A stretch of 64,000 nt of DNA from Clostridiales bacterium (GTDB lineage Bacteria > Bacillota > Clostridia > Christensenellales > Aristaeellaceae): NCBI GenBank assembly GCA_022787165.1, contig JALFVL010000002.1, forward strand, positions 42,795 through 106,794. Direction: 5' to 3'. The position numbers were made by a program, and so were the translations under genes. The notes beneath the pieces are model-generated. The model had not been told where the DNA came from. It saw only the letters and a program-made list of their open reading frames with translations, and ran no database searches. Shown piece by piece: positions 8,583 to 17,212 of this stretch; the stretch's first letter is position 1, and each line of letters begins with the position of its first letter.

Positions 8583-9112
8583 GACGGATTCTCCTTGCAT
8601 AGCTGGTCGAGGGTGTTCAGGAAGGCGTGAAGCTCCTCCTCCGTGGTCTGGTGGCTCAGGCTGACGCGGAAGGCCGACAGCGCGCGCCGGCGGTTTCTGG
8701 CGATCGCCATGACGGCGCGCGAGGGCGTATTCTCCACCGAGCAGGCGGATTTGACGCTCACGCAGAAGCCGCGCTCGTCGAGCCTGTCCCGCAGCTGCGC
8801 GCCGCGGAAGCCCTCGACGCTCAGGTTGAGGATGTAGGGCGAGGCGTCCTGCGGGCTGTTGATCGTGACGGCGAGGTTGTTCGCCTCGCTCGCGCCGGAG
8901 GTATAGATCAGCGCGTCGGGCGAAACGCCAAGCAACGACGCGATATGCGCCGTGACGGCCTCCATCTGCGCGGCGGCGGCGCGGCCGGCCTGATGGAGCG
9001 AATTCGGGTTGCCGATCGCGCCGCGCTCGACGCGGACAAAGCGCTCAAGCACAGCCGGCTCAACCGGGGCATTCGCCGTATAATCCAGATAAATCAACAA
9101 AACATCTCCCAT
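8567..9112 (-). pseudogene. Cysteine desulfurase (NifS/IscS family) with in-frame internal deletion
   Basis: The N-terminal part (IYLDYTANAPVEP, GNPNSLHQAGRAA, IYTSGASEANNLAV) and C-terminal part (SPYILNLSVEGFRG, VSVKSACSVENTPSRAV) match class V cysteine desulfurases. The middle, roughly 190-200 residues containing the PLP-binding lysine (the SxHK motif) and substrate residues, is absent, so 181 residues replace the usual 380. The frame is kept across the junction and the active-site-loop cysteine region remains. It cannot act as a PLP desulfurase as read. The start is uncertain: ATG at 9112, or a TTG at 9100 or 9097 preceded by GGGAG that would give the family-like MIYLDY. It overlaps ttcA by 16 nt. 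Confidence 0.82.
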
Positions 9113-9130
9113 GAAACGGCGCAGCCATCC

Positions 9131-9320
9131 CCGGCATGATGCCGGCTCCATCTCCGACGATACGCTGCAAATCCCGCCGCCTTGCGCCCGAGGCCGGCGC
9201 TTGACCAAGGGATTGACTGTGCAAACCGGCATGATGCCGGCTCCATTTCCGACGATGCGCCGCAAATCCCGCCGCCTTGCGCCCGAGGCCGGCGCTTGAC
9301 CAAGGGATTGACAGCGAAAT
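9131..9320 (-). repeat. Family B repeat, tandem pair (B1, B2)
   Basis: Two nearly identical 95-bp units start at the palindrome CCGGCATGATGCCGG (9131-9145 and 9226-9240). Each continues with TCCGACGAT, a GCCCGAGGCC block and ends CAAGGGATTGAC. The same architecture appears at 43361, 45131 and 61590. The pair fills the space between the broken desulfurase and the divergent downstream gene. Confidence 0.88.
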
Positions 9321-9336
9321 CAAACGTCCCTATTAT
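9308..9336 (+). promoter_or_regulatory. Promoter using a -35 box from repeat B2
   Basis: TTGACA (9308-9313) sits at the outer end of the second repeat unit and TATTAT (9331-9336) lies 17 bp downstream in unique sequence, about 70 bp before the next start codon. Confidence 0.65.
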
Positions 9337-9405
9337 ATTTCCGATCGGCCCGCTATGTCAATCGGGATGTTATCCTCCGGCGGCGCGCCGGGAAAGGAGC
9401 AAAGC

Positions 9406-9741
9406 ATGCAGGTTTTTGAGACGGAGGCGCTCGGACAGACGATCCGCGCGGAGATTACCCGGCTCGACGCAGGGCTTGACGTCGGCGTTTACGGCGGTCA
9501 GTACACGCACGCCGGCGCCGTGACGCTGGCGGAGGCGGACGGCCGCTGCCGCACGCTCCTGCGCGAGGGGCACAGCGACGATGCCGTCAGCGAGCGGTTT
9601 GCCGCCGCGCTGGCCGCGCGCTTCGGCGTGCCGGTCTGCGTGCGCTGCGGCATTCACTATGACGGGATCGGCAAGGCGGAGATCGCGCTCATCCTCGCGG
9701 CCTGTGAGAGGCTGCTGGAGCAGGTGCTGGAAGGTGCGTAA
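9406..9741 (+). CDS. LpdD-like small protein (putative prenylated-flavin chaperone / PAC-like fold)
   Basis: The 111-residue protein shows the pattern of the LpdD-like family: VGVYGGQYTHAGAVTLAEAD, then LREGHSDDAVSERFAAALAARF and CVRCGIHYDGIGKAEI with a helical C-terminus. LpdD-type proteins are linked to maturation of UbiD-like decarboxylases with prenylated FMN, but many family members are orphans, and no ubiD or ubiX is in the window. The family assignment is from remembered motif pattern only. The ATG at 9406 follows AAAGGAG. It converges on fhs at a shared terminator. Confidence 0.6.
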   Translation: MQVFETEALGQTIRAEITRLDAGLDVGVYGGQYTHAGAVTLAEADGRCRTLLREGHSDDAVSERFAAALAARFGVPVCVRCGIHYDGIGKAEIALILAACERLLEQVLEGA

Positions 9742-9746
9742 GCAAA

Positions 9747-9785
9747 AACGGGGCTTGGGAACAGAATCCCCAAACCCCGTTCTTT
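9747..9785. terminator. Convergent bidirectional terminator
   Basis: The hairpin ACGGGG-TTGGG / CCCAA-CCCCGT has A-rich sequence before and T-rich sequence after it, and serves both the upstream plus-strand gene and fhs. Confidence 0.8.
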
Positions 9786-9798
9786 GAGTTGCAGCGGC

Positions 9799-11469
9799 TC
9801 AGAACAGCCCCGTGATCACGCCGTCGTCGGTCACGTCGATATTGACCGCGGCTGGCACCTTCGGCAGGCCCGGCATCGTCATGATGTCGCCGGCGAGCGC
9901 GACGACGAAGCCCGCGCCCGCGCTGACGCGCACCTGGCGGATCGTGAGGGTGAAGTTTTCCGGCGCGCCCAGCTTCTTGGGATCGTCGGAGAAGGAATAC
10001 TGCGTCTTGGCGATGCACACGGGCATGCTCCCGCAGCCCTCGTCGGTCAGCTGCCGGATCGTCTTCATCGCGGCGGGGGCGAAGGAGACGTCCCTGGCGC
10101 CGTAAATGCGCGTGGCGACGGCGCGGATCTTGTCCGCCAGCGGCAGCTCGTCCGGATAGGTGAAGGAGAACTTCTCCGGCTCCGCCTGCGCGATCTCGTC
10201 AAGCACCAGGCGCGCCAGCTCGCGGCCGCCCTCGCCGCCCTTGGCCCAGACCTCGCAGAGCGCGACCTTCGCGCCCGTCTCGGCCGCGGCGCGGCGGACG
10301 AGCTCAATCTCCGCATCGGTGTCGCTGGTGAAGCGGTTGAGCGCGACGACCGGGCGCAGGCCCCAGACCTCGCGGATATTGCGCAGGTGGCGGCGCAGGT
10401 TGGCAAGGCCGCGCTCGAGCGCCTCGAGGTTCTCCGCGCCCAGATCGGCCTTGGCGACACCGCCGTGGCTCTTGAGCGCGCGCACGGTCGCCACCAGCAC
10501 GACGGCGCTGGGCGTCAGCCCCGCCATGCGGCACTTGATGTCGATGAACTTCTCCGCGCCCAGGTCCGCGCCGAAGCCGGCCTCCGTCACCACGACATCC
10601 GCCAGGCGAAGGGCGGTCTTCGTTGCGATGACCGTGTTGCAGCCGTGGGCGATGTTGGCGAACGGGCCGCCGTGGACGAACGCGGGCGTGCCAATCAGCG
10701 TCTGCACGAGGTTCGGGCGCAGCGCGTCGCGCAGCAGCGCCGCGACGGCGCCCTGGGCGTGGATGTCGCCCGCGGTCACGGGCTTGTCGTCGTAGGTGCG
10801 CGCGACGACGATGCGCGCGATGCGCGCCTTGAGGTCGGCGATGGAGGAGGCGAGGCAGAGCGTCGCCATGATCTCGCTGGCGGTTGTGATGTCGAAGCCG
10901 TCCTCGCGCGGGGTGCCGTTGGCCTTGCCGCCCAGGCCGTCGAGGATATTGCGCAGCTGGCGGTCGTTCATGTCCATGCAGCGCTTCCAGGTCACGCGGC
11001 GCGGATCGATGGAAAGCGGATTGCCCTGCTGGATGCTGTTGTCGACCATCGCGGCGAGCAGGTTGTTGGCCGCGGTGATGGCGTGCATGTCGCCGGTGAA
11101 GTGGAGGTTGATGTCCTCCATCGGGATGACCTGCGCATAGCCGCCGCCGGTCGCGCCGCCCTTCACGCCAAAGACCGGGCCCAGGGACGGCTCGCGCAGC
11201 GCGAGGCAGACATTCTGGCCCTCCAGGTTCAGCGCGTCGGCCAGGCCGATGGAGACGGTCGTCTTGCCCTCGCCCGCGGGGGTCGGGTTGATCGCCGTGA
11301 CGAGCACGAGCTTGCCCCTGGCCGGGCGGTCCTTCAGGGCGAGATAATCAACCTTGGCCTTGTAGCGGCCGTAGTGCTCCAGCAGCTCGCCGGGAATCCC
11401 CGCGCGCGCGGCAATCTCGTCAATGGGCTTGGGGGTACAGGCCTGCGCGATTTCGATATCGCTTCTCAT
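9799..11469 (-). CDS. fhs: Formate--tetrahydrofolate ligase
   Basis: The 556-residue enzyme makes 10-formyl-THF from formate, THF and ATP, feeding purine synthesis and the Wood-Ljungdahl methyl branch. It has the full family length, the P-loop [10 protein letters not shown], the conserved [20 protein letters not shown] stretch (written as [11 protein letters not shown] and [12 protein letters not shown]) and the C-terminal [13 protein letters not shown]. The ATG at 11469 lies behind AAGGAGG. It is monocistronic and controlled by a ZTP riboswitch upstream, linking one-carbon supply to ZMP/ZTP, the signal of 10-formyl-THF shortage. Confidence 0.97.
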   Translation of the reverse strand: MRSDIEIAQACTPKPIDEIAARAGIPGELLEHYGRYKAKVDYLALKDRPARGKLVLVTAINPTPAGEGKTTVSIGLADALNLEGQNVCLALREPSLGPVFGVKGGATGGGYAQVIPMEDINLHFTGDMHAITAANNLLAAMVDNSIQQGNPLSIDPRRVTWKRCMDMNDRQLRNILDGLGGKANGTPREDGFDITTASEIMATLCLASSIADLKARIARIVVARTYDDKPVTAGDIHAQGAVAALLRDALRPNLVQTLIGTPAFVHGGPFANIAHGCNTVIATKTALRLADVVVTEAGFGADLGAEKFIDIKCRMAGLTPSAVVLVATVRALKSHGGVAKADLGAENLEALERGLANLRRHLRNIREVWGLRPVVALNRFTSDTDAEIELVRRAAAETGAKVALCEVWAKGGEGGRELARLVLDEIAQAEPEKFSFTYPDELPLADKIRAVATRIYGARDVSFAPAAMKTIRQLTDEGCGSMPVCIAKTQYSFSDDPKKLGAPENFTLTIRQVRVSAGAGFVVALAGDIMTMPGLPKVPAAVNIDVTDDGVITGLF

Positions 11470-11507
11470 AAATCAGGAAACCTCCTTCATCCGGTGGCCT
11501 ACAAAAA

Positions 11508-11610
11508 GGGCGCACCGATTGCTCAGTGCGCCCAGACGGTCGGCATAATAGCGCTTTCGCGCCGCGATACTTCCCTGTGGTTTCTCCACTTCCGTCAGTC
11601 ATATCGCTAT
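11508..11610 (-). promoter_or_regulatory. ZTP (pfl) riboswitch with terminator
   Basis: Read on the minus strand, GCGATA pairs with TATCGC around TGACTGACGG, the GTGG-AGAA-ACCAC hairpin and CAGGGAAG. This is followed by the conserved 3' module GCCGACCGTCTGGGC, all hallmarks of the pfl/ZTP aptamer. The aptamer's last bases are part of the terminator GGGCGCAC/GTGCGCCC (11508-11533) followed by five Ts. Binding of ZMP/ZTP would favour read-through into fhs. Confidence 0.88.
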
Positions 11611-11616
11611 GGGGTT

Positions 11617-11645
11617 AGCATAGCACAAACCGGCAAAGACGTCAA
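11617..11645 (-). promoter_or_regulatory. Promoter of fhs
   Basis: On the minus strand TTGACG and TATGCT are separated by 17 bp, directly before the riboswitch. Confidence 0.8.
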
Positions 11646-11662
11646 GAGGCGAATGCCGCGGC

Positions 11663-12463
11663 TTACCAGGTGCGGGAGGCCATCGCGCGGAACTGCGCCA
11701 CGGTGGTGGTGTGGGAGTTCAGGCCGCCGTCGACGGTCATGACCTGGCCGGTCACATAGGTGCTCTCGTCGGAGCCGAGGTAGACGCACAGGTAGCCGAT
11801 ATCCTCCGGGCAGCCGTAGCGGTTGACCATGATGTTGCTCAGGAAGATGTCCTTGAGGGCCTGCGGCACATGCGCCTCGTTCTGCGGGGTCACGATGAGG
11901 CCCGGACGGACGCAGTTGCAGCGGATGTTGCTCTTGCCGTACTGGAGCGCGACGGACTGGGTCAGCATGTCGACGCCCGCCTTGGCACAGGCATAGGCGG
12001 TGGAGCCCAGGTCGCCGGCGCAGGAGGCCATGGAGCCGATGTTGACGATGGAGCCGCCGTTGTTCTTCTGCATGTAGGGCAGCGCGCACTTGGTGGTGTA
12101 GAAGGTGCCGCGCATATCGCTCTGGAAGATCGCGTCCCACATCTCGATGGTCAGCTCATCCACGCGTCCATCCTTGAGCGCGACGTTGGCGGCGTTGTTG
12201 ACCAGGATGTCGATCTTGCCATACTTCTCGACGGTATCCGCCATGAGGGACTCGATGCTCGCCGGATCGGTGATGTCCATGAAGTGATAGCTGGCCTCGC
12301 CGCCCGCCTTGACGATCTCGTCCACGACAGCCTGGCCCTTCTCCGCGCGGCGGCCGCAGATGACGACCTTCGCGCCCTCGGCCGCGTAGAGCTTCGCGAT
12401 GCCGATGCCGATGCCGCTGGTAGAGCCGGTAACGATGGCCACCTTGTCCTTGAGTCTGTTCAT
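11663..12463 (-). CDS. Short-chain dehydrogenase/reductase
   Basis: The 266-residue classical SDR has the NAD(P) motif TGSTSGIGIG, the NNAA motif, the catalytic Ser in GSMAS and the YACAK Tyr/Lys pair, ending with the family GQVMTVDGG. It resembles the FabG/gluconate-dehydrogenase-like group, but the substrate cannot be predicted. CGRR after the second beta strand (VVICGRRAEKG) suggests NADP(H). ATG at 12463 follows AAGGAGGA. It stands alone between fhs and serC, with its own promoter. Confidence 0.88.
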   Translation of the reverse strand: MNRLKDKVAIVTGSTSGIGIGIAKLYAAEGAKVVICGRRAEKGQAVVDEIVKAGGEASYHFMDITDPASIESLMADTVEKYGKIDILVNNAANVALKDGRVDELTIEMWDAIFQSDMRGTFYTTKCALPYMQKNNGGSIVNIGSMASCAGDLGSTAYACAKAGVDMLTQSVALQYGKSNIRCNCVRPGLIVTPQNEAHVPQALKDIFLSNIMVNRYGCPEDIGYLCVYLGSDESTYVTGQVMTVDGGLNSHTTTVAQFRAMASRTW

Positions 12464-12544
12464 TGGAAACTCCTCCTTAATCGTATGGTCATATTGTCTA
12501 TCGCATGCTTCCATAGGGGGCGGCTATCGCAGCCCCTTTTGCTC

Positions 12545-12573
12545 AGTATAGCAAAACTGCACAGGGAAATCAA
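12545..12573 (-). promoter_or_regulatory. Promoter of the SDR gene
   Basis: On the minus strand TTGATT and TATACT are separated by 17 bp, about 80 bp upstream of the start codon. Confidence 0.7.
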
Positions 12574-12656
12574 GCCAAATTCAAAGGAAAAAACGGCGGC
12601 TTGCAACTTTTTTCACAAAGATGGGCGCTGTGACGGGTGCAAATTCAAAGATGGCA

Positions 12657-12685
12657 TTGAAATTCTGTCTCCTTCGTGGTAAGAT
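12657..12685 (+). promoter_or_regulatory. Promoter of serC-serA
   Basis: TTGAAA and TAAGAT are separated by 17 bp; the start codon is 85 bp downstream. No obvious riboswitch or leader peptide lies between. Confidence 0.7.
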
Positions 12686-12770
12686 AGGGCAATACCTTCC
12701 CCGAAAATGGTTGTTCTGCGCTGCCATCCTGCAATTTCGGGAAAGCGTCAAAGAAGAGGAGGCTATTCAC

Positions 12771-13841
12771 ATGGATCGCGTGTTCAATTTTGCGCCTGGC
12801 CCGTCGATGCTGCCGCTGCCCGTGCTCGAGCAGGTGCAGCGCGAGCTGCTCTGCTATGGCAATACCGGCATGTCCGTCATGGAGATGAGCCATCGCTCCA
12901 AGATGTATCTGGAGATCTTTAACCGCACGGTCGCCGACCTGAAGGACGTCATGGGCATCCCGGAGGGCTACAAGGTCATGTTCCTCCAGGGCGGCGCGAC
13001 GGCGATGTTCGCCGCCGTGGCGATGAACCTCATGGACGGCGGCAAGGCCGACTATGTCGATTCCGGCAACTTCGCCCACAACGCGCTCGTGGAGGCGAAG
13101 AAGTACGGCGAGGTCAACGTCGCCGGCTCCTCCCGCGAGGACGGCTACAGCTACATTCCGGAATACACGCTCTCCCCGGACGCCAAATACGTCCACATCA
13201 CGACGAACAACACCATCTACGGCACCCGCTGGGACCACATCCCGCAGACGAACGGCGTGCCGCTGGTCGCGGATATGTCCTCGAACATCCTCTCGGAGGT
13301 CTACGACGTCAGCCGCTTCGGCGTGATCTACGCCGGCGCGCAGAAGAACGTCGCCCCCGCAGGCGTCGTCATCCTGATCGTGCGCGAGGATCTGCTGGGC
13401 CATGAGCTGCCCATCACCCCGAAGGTCATGAGCTTTCAGAAGATGGCCGACGCGGACAGCATGCTCAACACGCCCAACTGCTTCGGCATCTACGTCGCCG
13501 GGCTGACCTTCCAGTGGATCAAGGCGCAGGGCGGCGTCGCGGCGCTTGAAAAGGTCAACATCGAGAAGGCGAAGCTGCTCTACGACTTCCTCGACGAGAG
13601 CAGGCTCTTCAGGGGCACCGCCCGCGCGAAGGACCGCAGCCGCATGAACGTGACCTTTGTCACCGGCGACGCGGACAAGGACGCGCTCTTTGTCAAGGAG
13701 GCCGCTGCGCAGGGCCTGGTGAACCTCAAGGGCCACCGTATCGTCGGCGGCATGCGCGCGAGCATCTACAACGCCATGCCCATCGAGGGCGTGCGCAGGC
13801 TCGTCGCCTTCATGAAGGACTTCGAGGTCAAAAACGCCTGA
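12771..13841 (+). CDS. serC: Phosphoserine aminotransferase
   Basis: The 356-residue class V aminotransferase begins MDRVFNFAPGPSMLP. It contains SVMEMSHRSKMY, the GGATAMF phosphate-binding stretch and the PLP lysine in YAGAQKNVAPAG, all typical of SerC. It converts 3-phosphohydroxypyruvate and glutamate into phosphoserine. The ATG at 12771 follows AGAGGAGG. The product of the next gene, 15 nt downstream, supplies its substrate. Confidence 0.96.
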   Translation: MDRVFNFAPGPSMLPLPVLEQVQRELLCYGNTGMSVMEMSHRSKMYLEIFNRTVADLKDVMGIPEGYKVMFLQGGATAMFAAVAMNLMDGGKADYVDSGNFAHNALVEAKKYGEVNVAGSSREDGYSYIPEYTLSPDAKYVHITTNNTIYGTRWDHIPQTNGVPLVADMSSNILSEVYDVSRFGVIYAGAQKNVAPAGVVILIVREDLLGHELPITPKVMSFQKMADADSMLNTPNCFGIYVAGLTFQWIKAQGGVAALEKVNIEKAKLLYDFLDESRLFRGTARAKDRSRMNVTFVTGDADKDALFVKEAAAQGLVNLKGHRIVGGMRASIYNAMPIEGVRRLVAFMKDFEVKNA

Positions 13842-13856
13842 GAAAGGAAGACCGTC

Positions 13857-15035
13857 ATGGCTTATCAGATCAAGACCCTCAACGCGATTTCCTCCGCGAT
13901 CTACACCCAGCTCGGCGAGCAGTACCGCGTCAGCGACGACGCGCAGGCGCCCGACGCGATTCTCGTGCGCTCCGCCTCGATGCATGAGACGCCGATCCCC
14001 GAGAGCGTGCTGAGCATCGCGCGCGCCGGCGCGGGCTACAACAACATCCCCGTCGACGCCTGCTCCGAGCGCGGCATCTGTGTCTTCAACACGCCGGGCG
14101 CCAACGCCAACGCCGTGTGCGAGATGGTGCTGTGCGGCCTGCTGCTCTCCTGCCGCGACGTCGTGGGCGGCATCGAGTGGGCGCGCACGCTCAAGGGCCA
14201 GGGCGATCAGGTCGAAAAGGCCGTCGAGAAGGGCAAGAAGGCCTTCGTCGGCCCGGAGCTGCGCGGCAAGACGCTGGGCGTCATCGGCCTGGGCGCCATC
14301 GGCGTGCTGGTGGCCAACGCCGCGACGGCGCTTGGCATGAACGTCGTGGGCTATGACCCGATGATCTCCGTCGAGCACGCGTGGAAGCTCTCCCGCGACA
14401 TCCGCCGCGAGAATTCGCTCGACGCGCTCTTCTCCGCCTGCGACTTTGTGACCGTACACGTGCCGCTGAGCGACAAGACCCGCGGCATGATCGGCGGGCG
14501 CGCGCTGTCGCTGTGCCGCAAGGGCGTGCGCATCATGAACTTCGCGCGCGGCGGCCTCGTCGACGATGAGGCGCTCATCGCCGCGCTGGGCGACGGCCGC
14601 GTCGCCTGCTATGTGACCGACTTCCCCAGCGACGCGCTCATCGGCCTGCCCGGCGTCATCGCGATCCCGCATCTGGGCGCCTCCACGCCCGAGAGCGAGG
14701 AAAACTGCGCCGTCATGGCCGCCGCGCAGACCCGCGACTTCCTCGAGTCCGGCATCATCCGCAACAGCGTCAACCTGCCCGCCGTCGACGTCGCGCCCGC
14801 CGTCAAGCCGCGTCTTTTGTGCATCCACGAGAACGTGCCCAACGTGCTGGGCTCGATCACCTCGGCGGTCGCCTCCTTCGGCCTGAACATCTCCGACCTC
14901 GTCAACCGCTCCCGCGGCGCGATGGCCGTCTCCGTCGTGGATATCGACGAGGTGCCGCAGAATGTACGCGAGGCGCTCGTCGGCAAGGCAAAGGCCATCG
15001 CCGGCATGAAGCGCGTGCGCCTGCTGGGCGTGTAA
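13857..15035 (+). CDS. serA: D-3-phosphoglycerate dehydrogenase with ACT domain
   Basis: The 392-residue enzyme oxidises 3-phosphoglycerate in the first step of serine synthesis. It has the NAD motif GLGAIGVLVANAA, the catalytic region FARGGLVDDEAL and HLGAST, and a C-terminal ACT domain (about 320-392, LCIHENVPNVLGSI...). The ACT domain is the usual site of serine feedback. It lacks the intervening ASB domain of long SerA forms. It forms an operon with serC (15-nt gap). The third gene of the phosphorylated pathway, serB, is not adjacent. Confidence 0.95.
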   Translation: MAYQIKTLNAISSAIYTQLGEQYRVSDDAQAPDAILVRSASMHETPIPESVLSIARAGAGYNNIPVDACSERGICVFNTPGANANAVCEMVLCGLLLSCRDVVGGIEWARTLKGQGDQVEKAVEKGKKAFVGPELRGKTLGVIGLGAIGVLVANAATALGMNVVGYDPMISVEHAWKLSRDIRRENSLDALFSACDFVTVHVPLSDKTRGMIGGRALSLCRKGVRIMNFARGGLVDDEALIAALGDGRVACYVTDFPSDALIGLPGVIAIPHLGASTPESEENCAVMAAAQTRDFLESGIIRNSVNLPAVDVAPAVKPRLLCIHENVPNVLGSITSAVASFGLNISDLVNRSRGAMAVSVVDIDEVPQNVREALVGKAKAIAGMKRVRLLGV

Positions 15036-15041
15036 GCGCCG

Positions 15042-15335
15042 TCCGTGCCGCTGGCACTGGCGTTTGACACGGACAGCTACTTCTACGGCATGCTCCCGGT
15101 CGTCATCGGCATCGGCCAGGCGTTCGGCGTCAACGCGCTGCCCATCGCCGTGGCCATGGTCGTCTGCCGCAACTGCGCAACCTTCATCAGCCCGATGGTG
15201 CCCGCCACGCTGCTGGGCACGGGTCTGGCCGAGGTGGACATCAAGGATCACATCGAGGCGAGCTTCGGCTATGTCTGGGTGTTCTCCATCCTGTGCATGC
15301 TCGCGGCAATCCTCTTTGGCATCATGCCGCTGTAA
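15042..15335 (+). pseudogene. Citrate/H+ symporter family (CitMHS-like) C-terminal remnant
   Basis: About 96 codons directly after serA encode hydrophobic sequence matching the last two or three membrane segments of CitMHS-type transporters: FDTDSYFYGMLPVVIGIGQA, NCATFISPMVPATLLGTGLA and KDHIEASFGYVWVFS. Full-length proteins are about 430 residues, so three-quarters of the gene is missing. There is no ribosome site before the possible GTG at 15045, only 9 nt after serA's stop. It looks like the scar of a deletion that brought serA next to the tail of a transporter gene. Confidence 0.75.
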
Positions 15336-15358
15336 TTGAGTCTCTGCGATCACGCCAC

Positions 15359-15400
15359 GGAAGCCGCAGGATGTACCCCCATCCTGCGGCTTCCGCTGTT
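15359..15400. terminator. Terminator between converging genes
   Basis: A 14-bp perfect stem GGAAGCCGCAGGAT / ATCCTGCGGCTTCC with an 8-nt loop lies after the transporter remnant and before the end of the minus-strand gene. Confidence 0.75.
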
Positions 15401-15431
15401 TCACTTCATGGCCGCGTATCGCGTCCACTTT

Positions 15432-15905
15432 TCACCGGATCCTCACCCGGGTCTCCCCGCTGCGCAGGTACATCCGCTCGGGATAGGCCTCCAGCGCGTT
15501 GAACTCGAAGAAGACCTCCTTCGCGCCCACGTCGGTCATGCCCCGCGCGCCGGACATCGCCGCCTCCAGCACGTTGTCCTCGCCGTCGGTCAGAACGGCG
15601 CGCCTGGCCCAGCGGGCATTGACCTCCGCCGCGCTCCAGTTGCGGTCAACCTCAAACAGGCCCGCCGCCGTGCGCCGGTCGCGCTCCGCCTGCGCATCGA
15701 CCGCCTCCGGCCTGGGCTCCATCGTCACGCACAGATACAGCCGCACGGAGGCATAGATGACATGGACGCCGGAGGCGACGCTCTCCCCGAGATCCGTGAG
15801 CGCGCGCAGCGTCTGCGTCGTGCTGCCGGGAACCGGACGCTCGCGCCGCCGCCTCTGCTTCGAATCAAAGAGCCGGGTAAAATCGTCTGCGTGAAAGCCA
15901 AACAT
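15432..15905 (-). CDS. Protein of unknown function
   Basis: The 157-residue soluble protein starts with an ATG 8 nt after GAGGAGGA. It has a basic N-terminal segment (KQRRRRERPVPG), a hydrophobic strand-rich middle (VHVIYASVRLYLCVTMEP) and an acidic region (DGEDNVLEAAMSGARG). No signal peptide, membrane helix or recognised motif was seen. It is a single gene between two terminators. I do not recognise the family. Confidence 0.7.
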   Translation of the reverse strand: MFGFHADDFTRLFDSKQRRRRERPVPGSTTQTLRALTDLGESVASGVHVIYASVRLYLCVTMEPRPEAVDAQAERDRRTAAGLFEVDRNWSAAEVNARWARRAVLTDGEDNVLEAAMSGARGMTDVGAKEVFFEFNALEAYPERMYLRSGETRVRIR

Positions 15906-16039
15906 GCCGCTTCCTCCTCTGTGTGCCTGCCCCGGCGCGCCTTCCTGCCGGGCCTCTGTCTCTTTATCCCTTTAGACGCGCGAAACCTGACAGCTTTTGC
16001 GCGCGGCGGCGCATTTTGGAAAAACTCCAACGCGCGGAT

Positions 16040-16069
16040 TGACACCGCCGTGCCGCGGGTGCTATCATG
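16040..16069 (+). promoter_or_regulatory. Promoter of the rhodanese gene
   Basis: TTGACA and TATCAT are separated by 18 bp; the start codon is 29 bp downstream. Confidence 0.75.
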
Positions 16070-16097
16070 GGCGCAGCCAAGGCCAGGGAGGTTCACG

Positions 16098-16433
16098 ATG
16101 GAGGACTATCAAAAGACCGCCGCGCAGATGGCGGCGGACACGCAGGACAAGCTCATTCTCGATCTGCGCAGGGAGGAGGACAGCCGGCGCAGCCCCTGCC
16201 CGGGGGCCGTCTCCCTGTGGTGGGAGACGATGGAGCAGACCCTTCAGGCGCAGGGCGTCGAGGCCCTCCGCCTGCCCAGGGACAGGCCGATCTATCTGCT
16301 TTGCTATACCGGCGAGACCAGCGACGAATACGCGCAGCTGCTGCGCAGCCGGGGCTACGACGCCTACAGCGTCGCACAGGGCTATCGGGGCTATCTGCGC
16401 CACGCGCTGGGGCTCGACGCCCCCAAGACGTAA
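16098..16433 (+). CDS. Single-domain rhodanese-like sulfurtransferase
   Basis: The 111-residue rhodanese domain has ILDLRREEDS (CH2A motif), HIPGA-equivalent SPCPGAVSLWW, and an active-site loop CYTGETSDEYA with the persulfide cysteine at about residue 76, followed by GYRGYLRH. Such proteins carry sulfane sulfur from thiosulfate or persulfides. The ATG at 16098 follows GGGAGG. It is monocistronic. An extra cysteine (Cys34) precedes the second beta-strand. Confidence 0.88.
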   Translation: MEDYQKTAAQMAADTQDKLILDLRREEDSRRSPCPGAVSLWWETMEQTLQAQGVEALRLPRDRPIYLLCYTGETSDEYAQLLRSRGYDAYSVAQGYRGYLRHALGLDAPKT

Positions 16434-16452
16434 AAGCCCCTTTGGAAAACCC

Positions 16453-16512
16453 AAAAAGCGGGACCTTCCCGGGACGGCGATGCCGTCTCCCCGAGGGAAG
16501 TCCCGCTTTTTC
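16453..16512 (+). terminator. Long-stem terminator
   Basis: AAAAAGCGGGAC...GTCCCGCTTTTT forms an outer stem with further paired segments inside; the A and T tracts would allow termination in both directions. Confidence 0.8.
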
Positions 16513-16598
16513 ATTTTGGACCGGAAAAAGCCCCGCCCGCTGTCAAGGGGGAGGCGGCGCAAACGGGGGCGCTTTCGTTTCAAAAGCGCCCCCAGCGG

Positions 16599-17201
16599 TT
16601 ATTCTGTTTCCCCGCCGAGCAGGCGCAGCACGGCGTTTCGCCCCGTGCCGTCCATCAGGGCGCACAGCCGCGCCGCGGTGTCGACCAGGTCATAGGCCAT
16701 ACCGGCGTTGAGCCAGTCGAGGACGACGCCCTGAAACGTGCTCTTGTAGTAGAGGATGAGCAGCGCCTTGTCCTGCTGGGAAACGCGCAGGCCCCGGGTC
16801 ATGTTCTCGACATGGCGGGAGACGATATGGCGGTTGGTCCGCTCAATCAGCGCGACAAACTCGTCCCGGCGCTCGGAGCGGTAGACGTGGTCGAGCACGC
16901 GCCGCTGCTCCATCGCGCAGCGCGCGGCGGGAAGGACACAGTCGGCCGCCGTGTCAAACCTCGCTTGGCCGACGAGGCAGTCCGCCCAGATCCGCAGGGT
17001 GGTCTCCAGCAGGGACGGGACATCCTGAAAGTGATAATAGAAGGTGTTGCGATGGATGCGGCACCGGCTGACGATGTCCCGGACGGTGATGCTGCCGTAG
17101 GGCTTCTCCTCCAGGAGCGACCAGAATGCCTCGACGATCGCGCATTCCGTGCGGCTGAGGCCGTGCTCCTCCCAGGCCGGATGCGCCGCGCTGTCCCTCA
17201 T
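16599..17201 (-). CDS. TetR/AcrR-family regulator at the end of the leucine operon
   Basis: The 200-residue protein has a TetR helix-turn-helix at about residues 38-62 (ITVRDIVSRCRIHRNTFYYH) and a helical ligand/dimer domain of the C-terminal type found in many clostridial TetR proteins. It starts 11 nt after the leuB stop behind GGAGGG, so it is probably read through from leuCDB. What it regulates is not visible; no palindromic operator was identified near the leu promoter. Confidence 0.88.
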   Translation of the reverse strand: MRDSAAHPAWEEHGLSRTECAIVEAFWSLLEEKPYGSITVRDIVSRCRIHRNTFYYHFQDVPSLLETTLRIWADCLVGQARFDTAADCVLPAARCAMEQRRVLDHVYRSERRDEFVALIERTNRHIVSRHVENMTRGLRVSQQDKALLILYYKSTFQGVVLDWLNAGMAYDLVDTAARLCALMDGTGRNAVLRLLGGETE

Positions 17202-17212
17202 GCGCCCCTCCG

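Noticed and set aside
9060..9323. Short frames encoding repeated GNGAGIMP/NATGIMPV peptides at 9060-9323, 43239-43469, 44948-45172 and 61480-61689
   Set aside because: The shared peptides come from the family B palindrome, occur in several frames and both directions, and have no consistent start or ribosome site.
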